This document shows, piece after piece, positions 49,333 to 60,100 of a stretch of DNA of 64,000 nucleotides; position 1 is the first letter of the stretch, and each line of letters starts with the position of its first letter. The DNA comes from Ustilago trichophora (Eukaryota > Basidiomycota > Ustilaginomycetes > Ustilaginales > Ustilaginaceae). Location: positions 2,356,001 to 2,420,000 of the forward strand of contig OOIN01000002.1 in the NCBI GenBank assembly GCA_900323505.1, written 5' to 3'. The translations under genes and the position numbers were made by a program. The notes beneath the pieces were generated by a model. That model saw only the letters and a list, made by a program, of their open reading frames with translations. It did not search any database and was not told the DNA's origin.

Positions 49333-51507
49333 ATGGTGATTCCTACATCCAAAAACACCGTTGGTCTCGGTAGGGCTATTCTCAACCGCCGAGCCAAGGA
49401 GGCTAAGCAGCGCAACCAGACCGAGTTTCACACCACCGATATCAACAACTATGGCTCCGTCTCCAATCTGCGTTCCGTCACTCACGAAGGTGATCTCGAA
49501 GAATTCCTCAACACTGCCTCGCTAGCTGATGCTGATTTCACCGCAGAGCGAAGAAGTGGAGGTGTCACCGTCATCACTGCACCCAACCGCGAACGAACTC
49601 GCCACAACCCTTACCTCCTCACCGGCCAGGAAGAACAGGAGGTGCTCAAGAAGCATGTTCAGAACAAGGAGCGTCTCCGTGTTCCCAGAAGGCCCGAATG
49701 GACAAGTGCCACCACACGTGCCCAGCTTGAGCGAGCCGAGAAGGATGGTTTCCTCGACTGGAGGCGTGGTCTCGCAGAGTTGCAGGAGGGTGTCGGTCTG
49801 GTGCTGACGCCTTTCGAAAGGAATTTGGAGGTCTGGCGCCAGCTTTGGCGTGTCATCGAGCGCAGTCATCTCGTTGTACAGATTGTTGATGCAAGGAACC
49901 CGCTTCGATTCCGATGTGAGGACCTCGAAAAGTATGTTGCCAGTCTCGGCATCGGTTCCACCAACGGCATCGAGTATCTAGACGAGGACTCGGCTCAGAA
50001 GGGTCCAAGGAGGAACCTGCTTCTCATCAACAAGGCTGATTTGCTAGACGACCAGCAGAGAAGGTACTGGGCCGACTACTTTGATGCTCAAGGGATCCAG
50101 TATGCCTTCTTCAGTGCTGCCAACGCTGCTGCAATCCAGCTAGCCCGTGCCGAGGAAGAGGAGCGATTGCGTCTCGAACAGCTCAAGCTCGCAGAGCCCC
50201 GTGATGAGGATGACGAGGATGAAGAAGAGGATGACGAGGACGAGGATGAGGATGAGGACGATGAGGATGAGGATGAGGATGAAGCGGAAAATGCACGTGC
50301 TGTGGCTTCCGCCGCCGTCAGCCAAGGTGCAAAGGATGCCAAGCCTCTGGTGGGCCAAGAAGCCACCGACCGTGTGCTCGACCACTCTCACGCAGCTTTG
50401 CGTGACAGCGTTATTGCCGAAAAGACCTACGGCCAGGACGACGCTGTTGACGCTGCCACTGCGACTGCTGCTACTACCCTCTCGGCTACTCGGGACCCTA
50501 CTCGCGTTCTCAACGTCCTTGAACTCGAAGAGCTGTTCATGGCCTGCGCTCCTCCCCTCGACAACCTTGCTATTGACGGCCAGCCCGCCCCTTCAAAGCT
50601 CGTCGTCGGTCTTGTCGGTTATCCCAACGTCGGTAAATCGTCCACCATCAACGCTCTTCTCGGTGAGAAGAAGGTGTCGGTCTCCTCGACTCCTGGTAAG
50701 ACCAAGCATTTCCAGACCATCCACCTGTCACCGACCACCGTCTTGTGCGATTGCCCCGGTCTCGTCTTCCCGCAATTCGCTACTACTTCGGCAGAATTGG
50801 TGTGCGATGGTGTGCTGCCCATCGACCAGATGCGCGAGTACACTGCTCCCGCCGAGTTGGTGGCCAAGAGAATCCCCAAGGACATTGTCGAAGGTACATA
50901 CGGTATCCGAATCGAGACGCTCACCGAGGAAGAAGGTGGCAATGGTGTTCCCACTGGTTTGGAGATGTTGACGGCTTACGCAGTGGCGAGAGGCTACACG
51001 CGTCAAGGTCAAGGTAATCCAGACGAGTCGCGAGCGGTACGATACGTGCTCAAGGACTACGTTAACGCCAAGTTGCTCTACAGCCACCCACCTCCGGGCA
51101 TCGACGCCGACCTCTACAACTCTGCTCAACGCGACCGTGCCCGTGCAGCCCTCGCTGGACGCAAGTACGACCCGTCTACAGCCCATCTCGCCGAACACGA
51201 CGTTGATGACCTCGACTTGGATCTGCAGGCCCAACTCGCAGAGCTCACAAGACGCAAGGCCTCGGGTGCCCCGCGTCAGTCGGCCAAGTCGAAAGCTCTC
51301 GACTCGGCATTCTTTGACACGATGGCTTCGTCAAAGCCTACCATCGTGGGCAGGACGGGTTTGCCAACGGCCGCCATTCAGGGCAGAATTGCCAACGACG
51401 GCAGTGTCATCAGAAAGCCAACAGGGCAGCAGGAAAAGGCGGGCAGTAAAAAGCATAACAAGGCGAATAAGCGCAAGAAGCAACGTAGCGGTGCTGGCTT
51501 TGACTAA
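49333..51507 (+). CDS. LSG1: LSG1, circularly permuted large-subunit GTPase
   Basis: The start chosen is the ATG at 49333 (724 residues, MVIPTSKNTVGLGRAILNRR), which matches LSG1 N-termini; the upstream 27 codons lack an ATG. This is a YlqF/YawG-type GTPase with permuted motifs. VVQIVDARNPLRFRCEDLEK and G4 LLINKADLLDD come first (near 50029), then G1 GYPNVGKSSTINALLG (near 50620), G2 TPGKTKHFQT and G3 DCPGLVFP (near 50750). An acidic Glu/Asp run (about 50200-50285) separates G4 from G1, as in other LSG1 proteins. The C-terminus is Lys-rich. Cytoplasmic Lsg1 releases the export adaptor Nmd3 from the nascent 60S subunit. LSG1 and UTP25 share a promoter region, so the two act at opposite ends of ribosome assembly. 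Confidence 0.96.
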   Translation: MVIPTSKNTVGLGRAILNRRAKEAKQRNQTEFHTTDINNYGSVSNLRSVTHEGDLEEFLNTASLADADFTAERRSGGVTVITAPNRERTRHNPYLLTGQEEQEVLKKHVQNKERLRVPRRPEWTSATTRAQLERAEKDGFLDWRRGLAELQEGVGLVLTPFERNLEVWRQLWRVIERSHLVVQIVDARNPLRFRCEDLEKYVASLGIGSTNGIEYLDEDSAQKGPRRNLLLINKADLLDDQQRRYWADYFDAQGIQYAFFSAANAAAIQLARAEEEERLRLEQLKLAEPRDEDDEDEEEDDEDEDEDEDDEDEDEDEAENARAVASAAVSQGAKDAKPLVGQEATDRVLDHSHAALRDSVIAEKTYGQDDAVDAATATAATTLSATRDPTRVLNVLELEELFMACAPPLDNLAIDGQPAPSKLVVGLVGYPNVGKSSTINALLGEKKVSVSSTPGKTKHFQTIHLSPTTVLCDCPGLVFPQFATTSAELVCDGVLPIDQMREYTAPAELVAKRIPKDIVEGTYGIRIETLTEEEGGNGVPTGLEMLTAYAVARGYTRQGQGNPDESRAVRYVLKDYVNAKLLYSHPPPGIDADLYNSAQRDRARAALAGRKYDPSTAHLAEHDVDDLDLDLQAQLAELTRRKASGAPRQSAKSKALDSAFFDTMASSKPTIVGRTGLPTAAIQGRIANDGSVIRKPTGQQEKAGSKKHNKANKRKKQRSGAGFD

Positions 51508-51558
51508 ATCTCAGCTTAGCATTCTTATCCAATGTATGCAATACACTCCTTTTTTTTA

Positions 51559-51562
<4 letters not shown>

Positions 51563-51602
<40 letters not shown>
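51563..51602 (+). repeat. (TC)20 microsatellite
   Basis: A perfect TC dinucleotide run of 20 units in the convergent spacer just after LSG1. Confidence 0.9.
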
Positions 51603-51604
<2 letters not shown>

Positions 51605-51757
51605 TCGTGTGTAAAGTAGATCAAATGCGTTGGAGTTCTGGTGGCTATGAGTACATTGTTAAGTCGTATGAATGCATTGAACGGTTCCAGCATGAATGAT
51701 GCTGAGCCCATGGTCGAACAGCAACTCTGTAGCTGTTGCTATTGCTTCCGTGCCTTT

Positions 51758-52324
51758 CTAGAATCCTCTGCTTTCCAAGAAAGCCTTTACCTCATCCACC
51801 CTATTACCGCGGATCTTCAACTTGGCACCTTGCAAAACGTTTCCGCTCTGTACGGGATCGAAGTAAGTTGGATTGGCCGTTTTGTGAACTAATTTTCTTC
51901 CTGGTCGGGGTCTTGGTGGTTTTTTGTTGAGTTTGAGTGGAGAATCTTGGTTGATGGAGATGGGATTGTTGGATTCGTAGGTATCGGAGAGGAAGAGGGA
52001 GAGGTCGGTTTTGAGGTCTTGTACGGAGCCTTGAATTTTGCGGAGTTCGGTGATTATGCGTGTTCCTCCGTTGCGGATGTCTGTGTATACGGGGAGGCTG
52101 TCGAGGGTTTTTCCTACTCGAGGGACGAAGTAGGAGTATCGAACAGGTGTGGGGGTTGGTTGGGAGGTGGTGGGTTCGGGTTCTTGGGGAGAGAGGGTGG
52201 TGGTGGTGGTGGTGGTGGAGTTGTATCTAGCCATGGTGGGGAGGGTGAGCTTGCTACTCGAAGCCACGGGTTGACGAACGAGAGCTATGCGAAGGCTAGA
52301 TGTACGGTAGCAGAATGAAGCCAT
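51758..52324 (-). CDS. IMG2: Mitochondrial large ribosomal subunit protein mL49 (Img2)
   Basis: A 188-residue ORF. The first about 35 residues are basic, Ser/Thr-rich and without acids (MASFCYRTSSLRIALVRQPV), a mitochondrial presequence. A Thr-rich linker follows. The mL49 domain is recognised by YSYFVPRVGKTLDSLPVYTD, NGGTRIITELRKIQGSVQDL, a Pro-Arg segment, and the end GNVLQGAKLKIRGNRVDEVK. Img2/mL49 is a structural component of the mitoribosome large subunit with a fold like the IF3/SUI1-type domain. It is divergent from SEC61 gamma (455 bases between starts). The family call is firm. Confidence 0.9.
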   Translation of the reverse strand: MASFCYRTSSLRIALVRQPVASSSKLTLPTMARYNSTTTTTTTLSPQEPEPTTSQPTPTPVRYSYFVPRVGKTLDSLPVYTDIRNGGTRIITELRKIQGSVQDLKTDLSLFLSDTYESNNPISINQDSPLKLNKKPPRPRPGRKLVHKTANPTYFDPVQSGNVLQGAKLKIRGNRVDEVKAFLESRGF

Positions 52325-52779
52325 CTTTGCGAGCCCTTTGATGCAAAGATCGGTGTGAAACGGTGTAGTGTGATGTGATGTGATTTGGTGGTGCTGGTGA
52401 TTGGATATGATGTCAAGTTAGAGGAGGATGTCCAAAAGGGCATCCAACTTTTCTTCTTGTAAAGCAGCAGAAAATTGCCGATCGGTTCCGTTTGAATTTC
52501 TTTTTCTTCAACTCTTGTACGATGTAACATTTTCGCTCTTGAAAAAGAAATAAATGGGGATTGGATTTGAATGCGGAGAAAGTCTCAAGTCGTGCGGTTA
52601 TTGGCCGACGTGGGACGTGGCAATTGAGCCTGTGTGAGTTGGAAGATCTGACCGCACCCACACGTCTAATATCTCCATCTCGACACTTGGCTGCTCATCA
52701 TCATCTGCTGCTCTATACCATCCTTCACCTTCTGTCTCTCTTTCCATAAACACAAAAATAAGCAAGAGCAGAACCAAAA
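52325..52779. promoter_or_regulatory. Divergent promoter, mL49 and SEC61 gamma
   Basis: A 455-base spacer between two start codons. It is AT-rich at 52440-52560 and CT-rich near 52660-52745 before the SEC61 gamma ATG. I see no specific site. Confidence 0.6.
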
Positions 52780-53610
52780 ATGTCAGACACAATCAAGGAA
52801 ATCGTCGATATCCCACAAAACTTCTTCCGTGAAGGAACTCACTTTGTCAACCGTTGCACAAAGCCTAATCGTAAAGGTACGATCTTTTCTACATACACCA
52901 TGCTCGGCACCCCGTAGTCTGGTCTTTCCGGCTGTATCTCAAGATCGAGAACTCGTGTTTGGTCTTGTAGTCTTTCATTCTGCGAATGGTGTCCGATTTG
53001 GTCCAGGCATACTGCCCTCTCTGTTGGAGCTTCGGGAGATGGTCGAGCTGATACGATGGATAGATGGGCCATCGAGCAGCACAAGCAAGGAACAAGTAGA
53101 GTTGGAGAAACACAGAAGCAGAGGAGCTGTTATACTGACAATCTTACAATTCGTATCTTGCCTTTGACATCCAATCGCGGGGAACCCCACAACTAAACAG
53201 AATACATCCAAATCTGCAGAGCGGTTGGCCTCGGTTTCGTAGTCATGGGATTCATCGGATACTTTGTCAAGCTCGTATGTATCCCCATAATTTTTTCCCC
53301 TCCGATAGCAGCTCGAGTCAGCAATCGCATGCAGGTTTGGTCAGAGCTGGCCTGCTAGGCTAAAGTTGCAAGGACTTTTCGAGAACAAAGGAGTTGCTAA
53401 CGATGATCTCTTCTTTTTCCTACTGTCGATGTGGAACTTGGGTTTTGATGGTGACAGATTCACATTCCAATTCACTCTATCGTAAGTTACCAATTCGTTT
53501 CCAAATGCCTTTTGTTTCGAGTGCTGCTTTTACTGACGATGTACACTCTTTCTCCTCTTGCTCGTTCTTTTCACCTGACATTCAATTTAATCACTTTGCA
53601 GCTTGTGTAA
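52780..53610 (+). CDS. SSS1: Protein translocase SEC61 gamma subunit (Sss1)
   Basis: I assembled this from four exons: 52780-52876, 53201-53274, 53458-53481 and 53602-53610. Introns are GT-AG (324, 183 and 120 bases; donors GTACGA, GTATGT, GTAAGT). The spliced product is 67 residues. It starts MSDTIKEIVDIPQNFFREG, has the family motif RCTKPNRKEY across junction 1, and a single TM helix VGLGFVVMGFIGYFVKL followed by IHIPIHSILV. These match Sss1/SecE, the tail-anchored subunit that clamps Sec61 alpha in the ER translocon. Exon 4 codes only Leu, Val and stop. Reading through the last intron instead gives a longer tail of about 45 residues that does not look like the family, so the short exon is preferred. 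The gene is not visible as one ORF because of the introns. Confidence 0.9.
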
Positions 53611-54568
53611 GTCTCTCCTTGCCCCTTCTCCTCCTGATAGACTTTCTCGGTCAAACATACTCTTTTGGGCAAAGTTGCTGACAACTCTTACTTGCATCCT
53701 ATGCTTGATAATACGGATATCAGCGGTGGCGCTTAATTACTCAAACACAACAGATCAGTTCGACTTGTACTGGCTCCAGATCGAAAATTCACTCACTCTC
53801 TTGGCATCAATACCTCATCCTTTTTTTCTGTTGACTGATCCTAGTAGAGAAATGTGATGGTGTCATAGAGTGTACAAGCGAAACGATAATGAGTGGGGCA
53901 ATAAAGTGGCTCGATTTAGAAGGCTAGGTGTCAGATGATAGCAATCTTGAATCAAGGGTCGATTGTCTTGCAAGTCATCCATCAAGGGAGATGCGATAGG
54001 ATCGCGCTCGTGGATTCGCATTCAAAGTCGTGTTCCTCCAATGCCGATAATGGGTGTGTGTGTGTTGTGCACTTTTGAACTCGATTCATCATAACCTGAG
54101 GTCGACTCAGACTGAGCCTACATGCACCTCTGGTTTCTAAAATGTCACACAACATGTCAAGCCTCACTTTACGCTGCTGCTTCCCTCCATCTCTTCTCCA
54201 ACTTCACGTCATACCTCTCTGAACTCCAAACATCTCAACCACTTCTACGATGCAGCACCATAGACAACATTCATAGACCAACGCCAATCTCACAATCTCA
54301 ACGCCAACATTCATATATCAAACGACGCAACAACCGGTCGAGCAGAGGCTAGAGAAATGAGAAAAAGCTGCGACCCCCAATCTAGCTTGAATTAGCCTAG
54401 TTTAGGGAGGAAGCAATCATATTTTTGGGTGGGTGTGTGTGTGTGTGTGTGTGAGGTGCGTCTGGATGAAGAGAGCTAGTGTAACAAAAGGGAGGCAACG
54501 TTGAACTTTTTACATCCACATTGCTGCTAAATAATGCGAGGTGAAATGAGGAGGAAGGAGGAGGACGT
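53611..54568. other. Convergent spacer SEC61 gamma / RPL35
   Basis: These 958 bases lie between two 3' ends. I found no gene or RNA that I could support. A GT run sits at 54431-54452 and short GTGT tracts near 54055-54065. Box C/D-like fragments seen near 54060-54110 are in the wrong order. Confidence 0.6.
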
Positions 54569-56193
54569 TTATGCCTTGAGAACGAACTTGCGGTTGGCAA
54601 AGTGGATCTCGCGCTTGTGCTGGCGCTCGGTGATGCGGGTGCGCTCGTGCTGTGATGATTGGAAAAAGGAAGGGAGCAGGGTGGTGAATTTGTCAGTGAG
54701 AGACGTTCGATGTGAGTGAGAATGAGAGGAGAGCGTGATGACAAGCAGAGTTGGAGGATGTCGTCGTCACTGATGCAAAAGCTGTGAGTGGTGTCGATGC
54801 GCAGATGTGAATTCGGAATCCTCCTTCCTCCGATGCGACTTGAGTAAAACAAATCCATCTTGTTACGTGCGGCTCGGGCTGAGTGCTGCAACGAGCTGTG
54901 CCGTCCTCTTGTCCTCTTGCCTCCGCCCTGCGACTATGAGCAATGCGATTGTGCCAAATTCCTTTGATGACCATCCTACATGTGGGACATTCGGTAGCTT
55001 CTGACTCTCCCTCAGCCGCTGTCGGAGTTCCTGGCTCTGTCCTCACTTCCTACACGGCGACCATTGATGCCTGCTTTCGTTTCCTCCGACAATGCTGCTG
55101 ACAACGTTCCAGTCTCTGCTTGTGCTCTGCTCTGTCTTTGGCATTTGAAAACCTACCTGGTTGAGCTTGCGGCGGATAGCGCGGGTCTTCTTGGCACGGA
55201 GGTCGAGGGGAATGTACTTCTTGCCCTTGTAGAACTCGCGGAGGTTGGCACGCTGCTTCTGGTTCATGACGGTGAGCACGCGGGCAATGTCCTTGCGGAG
55301 CGAGTTGATGCGGAGGATCTTGCTGGAAGAACCACCGGCAACCTTCTGGACGCGAAGGTTGAGGAGCTCGGTCTTGAGCTCCTCGAGCTGCTTGGTAAGG
55401 TCAGCCTTGGACTTCGACTGAAGCTCGAATGTCTTAACCTGAACCTGATGAGTCATAACGAGTAGAGGAGGTGGATGAATGGGGCGAGTGTAAGTCTGGC
55501 TGAACTGAATGTGAAGATGCGCGTGCAAGGGCGGAGATGATGCTGATTCGAGACACGAAGAGTTGTCGATACGGGTTTCTGAACCGGGTGTCGAGAAAAG
55601 AGACAGGTGGGACGGAGATGATGTGCTGGCACGACGTGGAATACTGTGACAAATGTCGGTGTGGTCTAGGACGGAAACGTTGGTGTCATCACGCTGGTGT
55701 CGTCCTGATAGATGCTCTGACGCGCATGGTCTGAATCTGGTTGAAACCATGAATTGAGTCACGGCGTCGTTTCGACCGAGGCTGTAAATGGCGAGAGCAT
55801 TCTGCTATGAAGCCACAGTGCGTCGCTGATGTCTGATTTTGAAATGTGTATTGTCCAAAGTGGCAGCATGATCCTGTTATGACCTGATATGCGATCTCGC
55901 TGTAGGTTCGCCTGGTTGAGTTGTACTGCGAGCTTTTGGTGACGATGATAATGTGTCATGCTAAGACGATGCTGCTTTGCTAATGTATCGACGATGTCTC
56001 CACTGATTTTTTTTCGTTGCTGGTCTGTATCTACCGTGACATGCTGTTTCCTTGCTGATCAACCTTCAATCTCTACCACTTGCTGAATAGTCGAGTCTCC
56101 TAATTGCAAAGGCTGGTCGGCTCTTCGTGTGCTGGAACGTGCATCATGGCGGCTTTACTTGTATAATGTGTTGTCGGACGTGATACCTACCAT
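54569..56193 (-). CDS. RPL35: 60S ribosomal protein uL29 (RPL35)
   Basis: Three exons on the minus strand: 56193-56191 (only ATG), 55444-55157 and 54649-54569. Introns are GT-AG (donor GTAGGT in both). The spliced product is 123 residues, the same length as human RPL35. It begins [17 protein letters not shown] and includes [54 protein letters not shown], then [20 protein letters not shown] and ends FVLKA. An alternative acceptor six bases downstream would drop residues 2-3 (121 residues). uL29 sits near the polypeptide exit tunnel and contacts SRP. Intron placement directly after ATG is common for ribosomal protein genes in fungi. Seen as a raw ORF, exon 2 is extended on both sides by intron sequence. 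Confidence 0.93.
54650..55156 (-). other. RPL35 intron 2
   Basis: 507 bases, donor GTAGGT and acceptor CACAG, with CTGAC near 54690 as a possible branch point. I looked for a box C/D snoRNA on the sense strand and found none. Confidence 0.75.
55445..56190 (-). other. RPL35 intron 1
   Basis: 746 bases, donor GTAGGT directly after the ATG codon and acceptor CATCAG. It is unusually long for this gene-dense region. A GTGATGA (box C-like) at 55692-55686 has no CTGA partner downstream on the sense strand. Confidence 0.75.
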
Positions 56194-57118
56194 TTTGACG
56201 AAGTATTATGAAAGGATGGTGGAGTCTTGAGGATGGTGAGGGTGGGGAAACGGTGATGACGACCAGGTGTCTGTCTGGCTTGGCTGCTTGAGGCCGCTGC
56301 TGCTTCTCTTTCTCTCGGTGCCGCGGCGGTGAAAAGTTTAGGCTTGCTGAGCGCGGTCTTGGACTGTTGAGAATAATTGGGCTTGTGTATCAGTCTCTTG
56401 GCCAAGGTGGATTTCAGAAGTTCGATATTTGGCTTGCAAGCCGCACTCTCGTCAGATTGTGGCTCGGCCGCTGGTGGCCACTCCTTTGAATAGAGACGAT
56501 CGCAGATTTTGTCAAAATTGATGGCCAGGTAACATGTTCGGCCGAGCTTTAGATTTACACGTGACTCAATCTTTCTAAAGTTATTTGTAAATTGTGTCGA
56601 GACCTAACAGCTCACAATTGTCTCCCCAACCGCAACTCCCTCTTCTGCCTTCCGATCGGCGATCAAGCGGTCAAACATACTTAGGAGAAGATGATGGTGC
56701 AACGCTATGTGTTATTGTAGCTTTTGAGCCTCGCAGGACGTTATGATACAGTTGAGTTTTCGGAGACAGTGACAGAGCTATGAGAATATAATGTGGAGAT
56801 GCCTGCGATCTTTGTAAGAGAGGCTGAAGGTCCGAGAACAGATACAGTTGGGCTAAGGCAAGATGCAAAAGAACTTAGCGGACGCGAGAGAGACTGGTCC
56901 CGTTGGAGAAAGGATGCTCCCGGAGATGTGTCCTCGTCGCGGGCCGACCAGCTTTGCGTCTGCCATGTGGGAGAAAAGAGTGTGTACAGTGAATAGTGAG
57001 GACCATGATACAAGCGAAAAGAAAGTGAGTGTTACGGAAAGATAGAGAATGTGGCTAGTGAGATTGTTCGATAGGGAAAGAAAGGGGGGGAAAAGGTTAC
57101 CTCTGAGTGAGGCTTGGA
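56194..57118. other. RPL35 promoter and 3' region of Ser/Pro-rich gene
   Basis: A 925-base spacer upstream of RPL35 and downstream of the next minus-strand gene. No further gene or recognisable motif was found. Confidence 0.6.
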
Positions 57119-60100
57119 TCACAGGCCAGCAACAGAAAGGTCGCTGGTCTTGTAGCCTAGTCGGCCACCGGTGCTGCTGGCAAAGCTCTGGATGCTGGCC
57201 GAGTGGGGCATTTCCGGCATGTCTGACATGACGCTGCCCCTCGAGCCCATGGCCGATCGCATACCCATAGCCTTGCCTAGGCCATTGTTGACGAATGACG
57301 ATCTGACTGGACTGGGGAACTGACCCATCCTAGAGAACGAGCTGAAAGAAGAAGCCATCGAACCCATCGAAGTGGTGCTGTCCGAGTGCGTCAACGAAGG
57401 CTCGGCATGTCCGGCTCGTCCAGTGTCAAGCGCACCTTTCGAGCTGATAGTAGGCAAGACACCACCTTGTCGGTAGGTTGTGCTGCGCGAGTTGCGACCT
57501 TCCTCGTTGTAACGCGAGGATCGTTCGTTGAGACCGGCAACGTGCACTGGGCCTGGACTGGGAATGTTGGCAGAGAGTGCGGGAGAGAAAGCGGGGCGGT
57601 CGAAACGCTTCATCGGGCTGCTGTCGCCACCATGCAGGCTCGCGGCCAGACTCAATGGCCTCAGCTTGAGCGAAGAAGGAGAGGTTGCACCATCCCGCTG
57701 ATCGACAGCAGGCGAGAGTCGGTTGGCTGCGTTGACATCAATGGGTGCCAGACCGCCCTGCGAAGGTCGCATCCGGCGGGGGACCGATGCAGCTGATGAT
57801 ACAGACGAGGCAGAGCTGGTCGACGGCGTAGTTACGTGTCGCGACTGCTTCTGCATAGCGGTTCCATCAACTGGTGTGAGGGGAGGAGTGAGGGGGTCAA
57901 TGAGGCGGCTGTCATGCTGAGGCATGAGCACGAGGTTGTCGGGCTTTTTACGGTCATGTCTCTCGTTTGCACTCTTGGGGCTGTCCTCCAGCGTCTCCCG
58001 CTCCTCATCCTCCTCGTCCTCCTCTTCACTCTCGAAAAGGCCAAGTCCCATGGTCTGGACACCGTCAGAGACCTCCTCAGGGATATTGCGCAGCGACGAA
58101 GTCTGCGACATCTGCGACATTTGCGACTTTCGGTAGCGGTTGGCAGCGTGACTGTCGCGCTTGGCATCCTTAGCCTTGGCCTTGATCAAGTTCTGCTGGA
58201 CACTGGCGAGCAGCTTGGCTCGACGATCGGCGGCAAGATCCAGATCCTCGCCCATCGAGTCAGACATGCACGTGCTGTTGCTCATCACGCTGATGGTGGA
58301 CGCGGCGACACTGATCATGCTGTCGCGGTAGGAGAGGTGTTCGAGCTCTCCCTCCTCCTCATCGGCGAGAGCGCCTGTATCGGCAGAGTTGGGTCGAGGT
58401 GTAGTCTGATCCATCTGAGGACTGTTCTGTGCACTGATGCTGGGAAGGTCGCGGGTGGGCATCGCTGGCGTCGCTGGTGCGGCAGGGGTGTTGCATGCGC
58501 TGGACTGCGCCATGCCAAACTCAATGCGCTCGCCGGAGGGGCTTGGAGCACCGTCAGTGCCAGCAATGAGTGGGGAAAAGAGGGCTTCCGATGGACTAGT
58601 CTCTCCTGTGGCTGTCGTGCCCCATTGCTCAGCATGCAGCATGGGCGAAGGGGAAGCAGGAGAAGCAGGAGAAAGCATGGGCGAGGGCGAGCCTCCCAAA
58701 CGACCACCGGCAGAAGCAGGCTTCTTGAATCGCAGCGGCTTGGTGGGCTCCAGCTCTTGACCGTTGAAAAGGATTGCCGGGCTGCTGAAGCCCAGACCGA
58801 ACTCTTGCGCCTGCTGACCGATCAGAGGACTGGTAGCCGGGCGGGTCGCAGCTTTGACAGGCTTGCTTGGCTCCGATTTTGGCGTGCCCTCAGCACCATT
58901 ACCTGCCCCTTCTTGCACAAAGTTCCGGAAGCCCTCGCCATTGGGTTTGGGGAATTGGTTGATGGTGCTCAGACGAGGCGTACTGTTGCGCGACAAGCCG
59001 GGTGAGCTGGTCAGCGACTTGCGCGAGAGACTCAATCTGGCCTTGAGGCTCTCCGCAAAGCCGGGCTTGGGGCTGAGGGAAGGCGAAGTGCCACGCATCT
59101 TGGGGCTGAGCTGGGCAAGAATAGGACTGTCTGCACCGAGACCGGGCGAGAGATGTGCGCCGTCCATGGGCGGATCAGGGATGAGAGTGCGGTGGTAAGG
59201 GCTCATGAAGTTCATGGCAGCCTTGCCGTTGCCCTTGAGAGGCAGATGGTCGCTAGATTTGGACTTGAGGTTCATGAGGCTGGCGCGGTTAACCTCGATC
59301 GACTCAACATGGATGGCGGGTTCTACGACCTTGGCCGACATGCTGTCCGAAGGTGGCGATGGTGCGGCTCGCGGGTGCATCAGGTCAGGCATGGCGAGCT
59401 TGGGTTGGTCCAGTGCTCCGAGCGTCGAAGCCCTCTTGCGCGTCTTGGGAGCTGCTGCCGCTTCAGCCTTGGACGATTCAGCCTCGTCTTCAAAGACAGC
59501 TGTCGATGTTGCCTTAGGAGTCCTGTCTCCCGCCAGCTTGAGCAGCGAAACAGGCATAGGGGGAAGAGGAGGCACCGAAGCAGCAGGCACAATGTTGGCC
59601 TTGCCAAAGCTGGTGTTCGCCTCGATGTCGACACTCGTCTGCGATGAGCTGTACGAGATGCCGTCGCTGGAGTACGATCGACTTGTCGAGGTCTCATCAA
59701 TGGAAGAGTTGGCGGCTTCGAGATCAACATCTTCACTGCTACGTGATGGCACCTTGCGCAAGCTTCCGAGGATGTTGCTGAATGTGCCCTGAGATGGACT
59801 CTTTGCAGGGCCGAGACCAAGGCTCAATGGGCGGTACGCCAAAAGCACCTCCTCTTCGTCATCCGAGCCCAAACGAGGAGATGGAGCAGCGTCGATGGGC
59901 GGCATGTCAATACAAATCTGACCGATGGAACCAGTTGCGCTGTGGAAAGATTCGGGGACGGTGGAGTTGATCGATGTAGCCTGTCCGCTGGCTGCAGTTG
60001 TTCGGCTTGCCTTGCTCTGTAGCGAGCTGTTCGAAGCAGACTTGTGCATAGGTGCACTTGTTGGTGCAGGAGGCAGGCCTGCTGAGGGTGGTGGCGTGGG

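Noticed and set aside
55434..55762. Extended 239-codon ORF around RPL35 exon 2
   Set aside because: Only the part from 55444 down to 55157 matches uL29; the extensions are intron 1 and intron 2 sequence with clear splice sites.
57836..59005. 389-codon plus-strand ORF antisense to the Ser/Pro-rich gene
   Set aside because: Shadow ORF; the minus-strand frame is far longer and has coherent composition.
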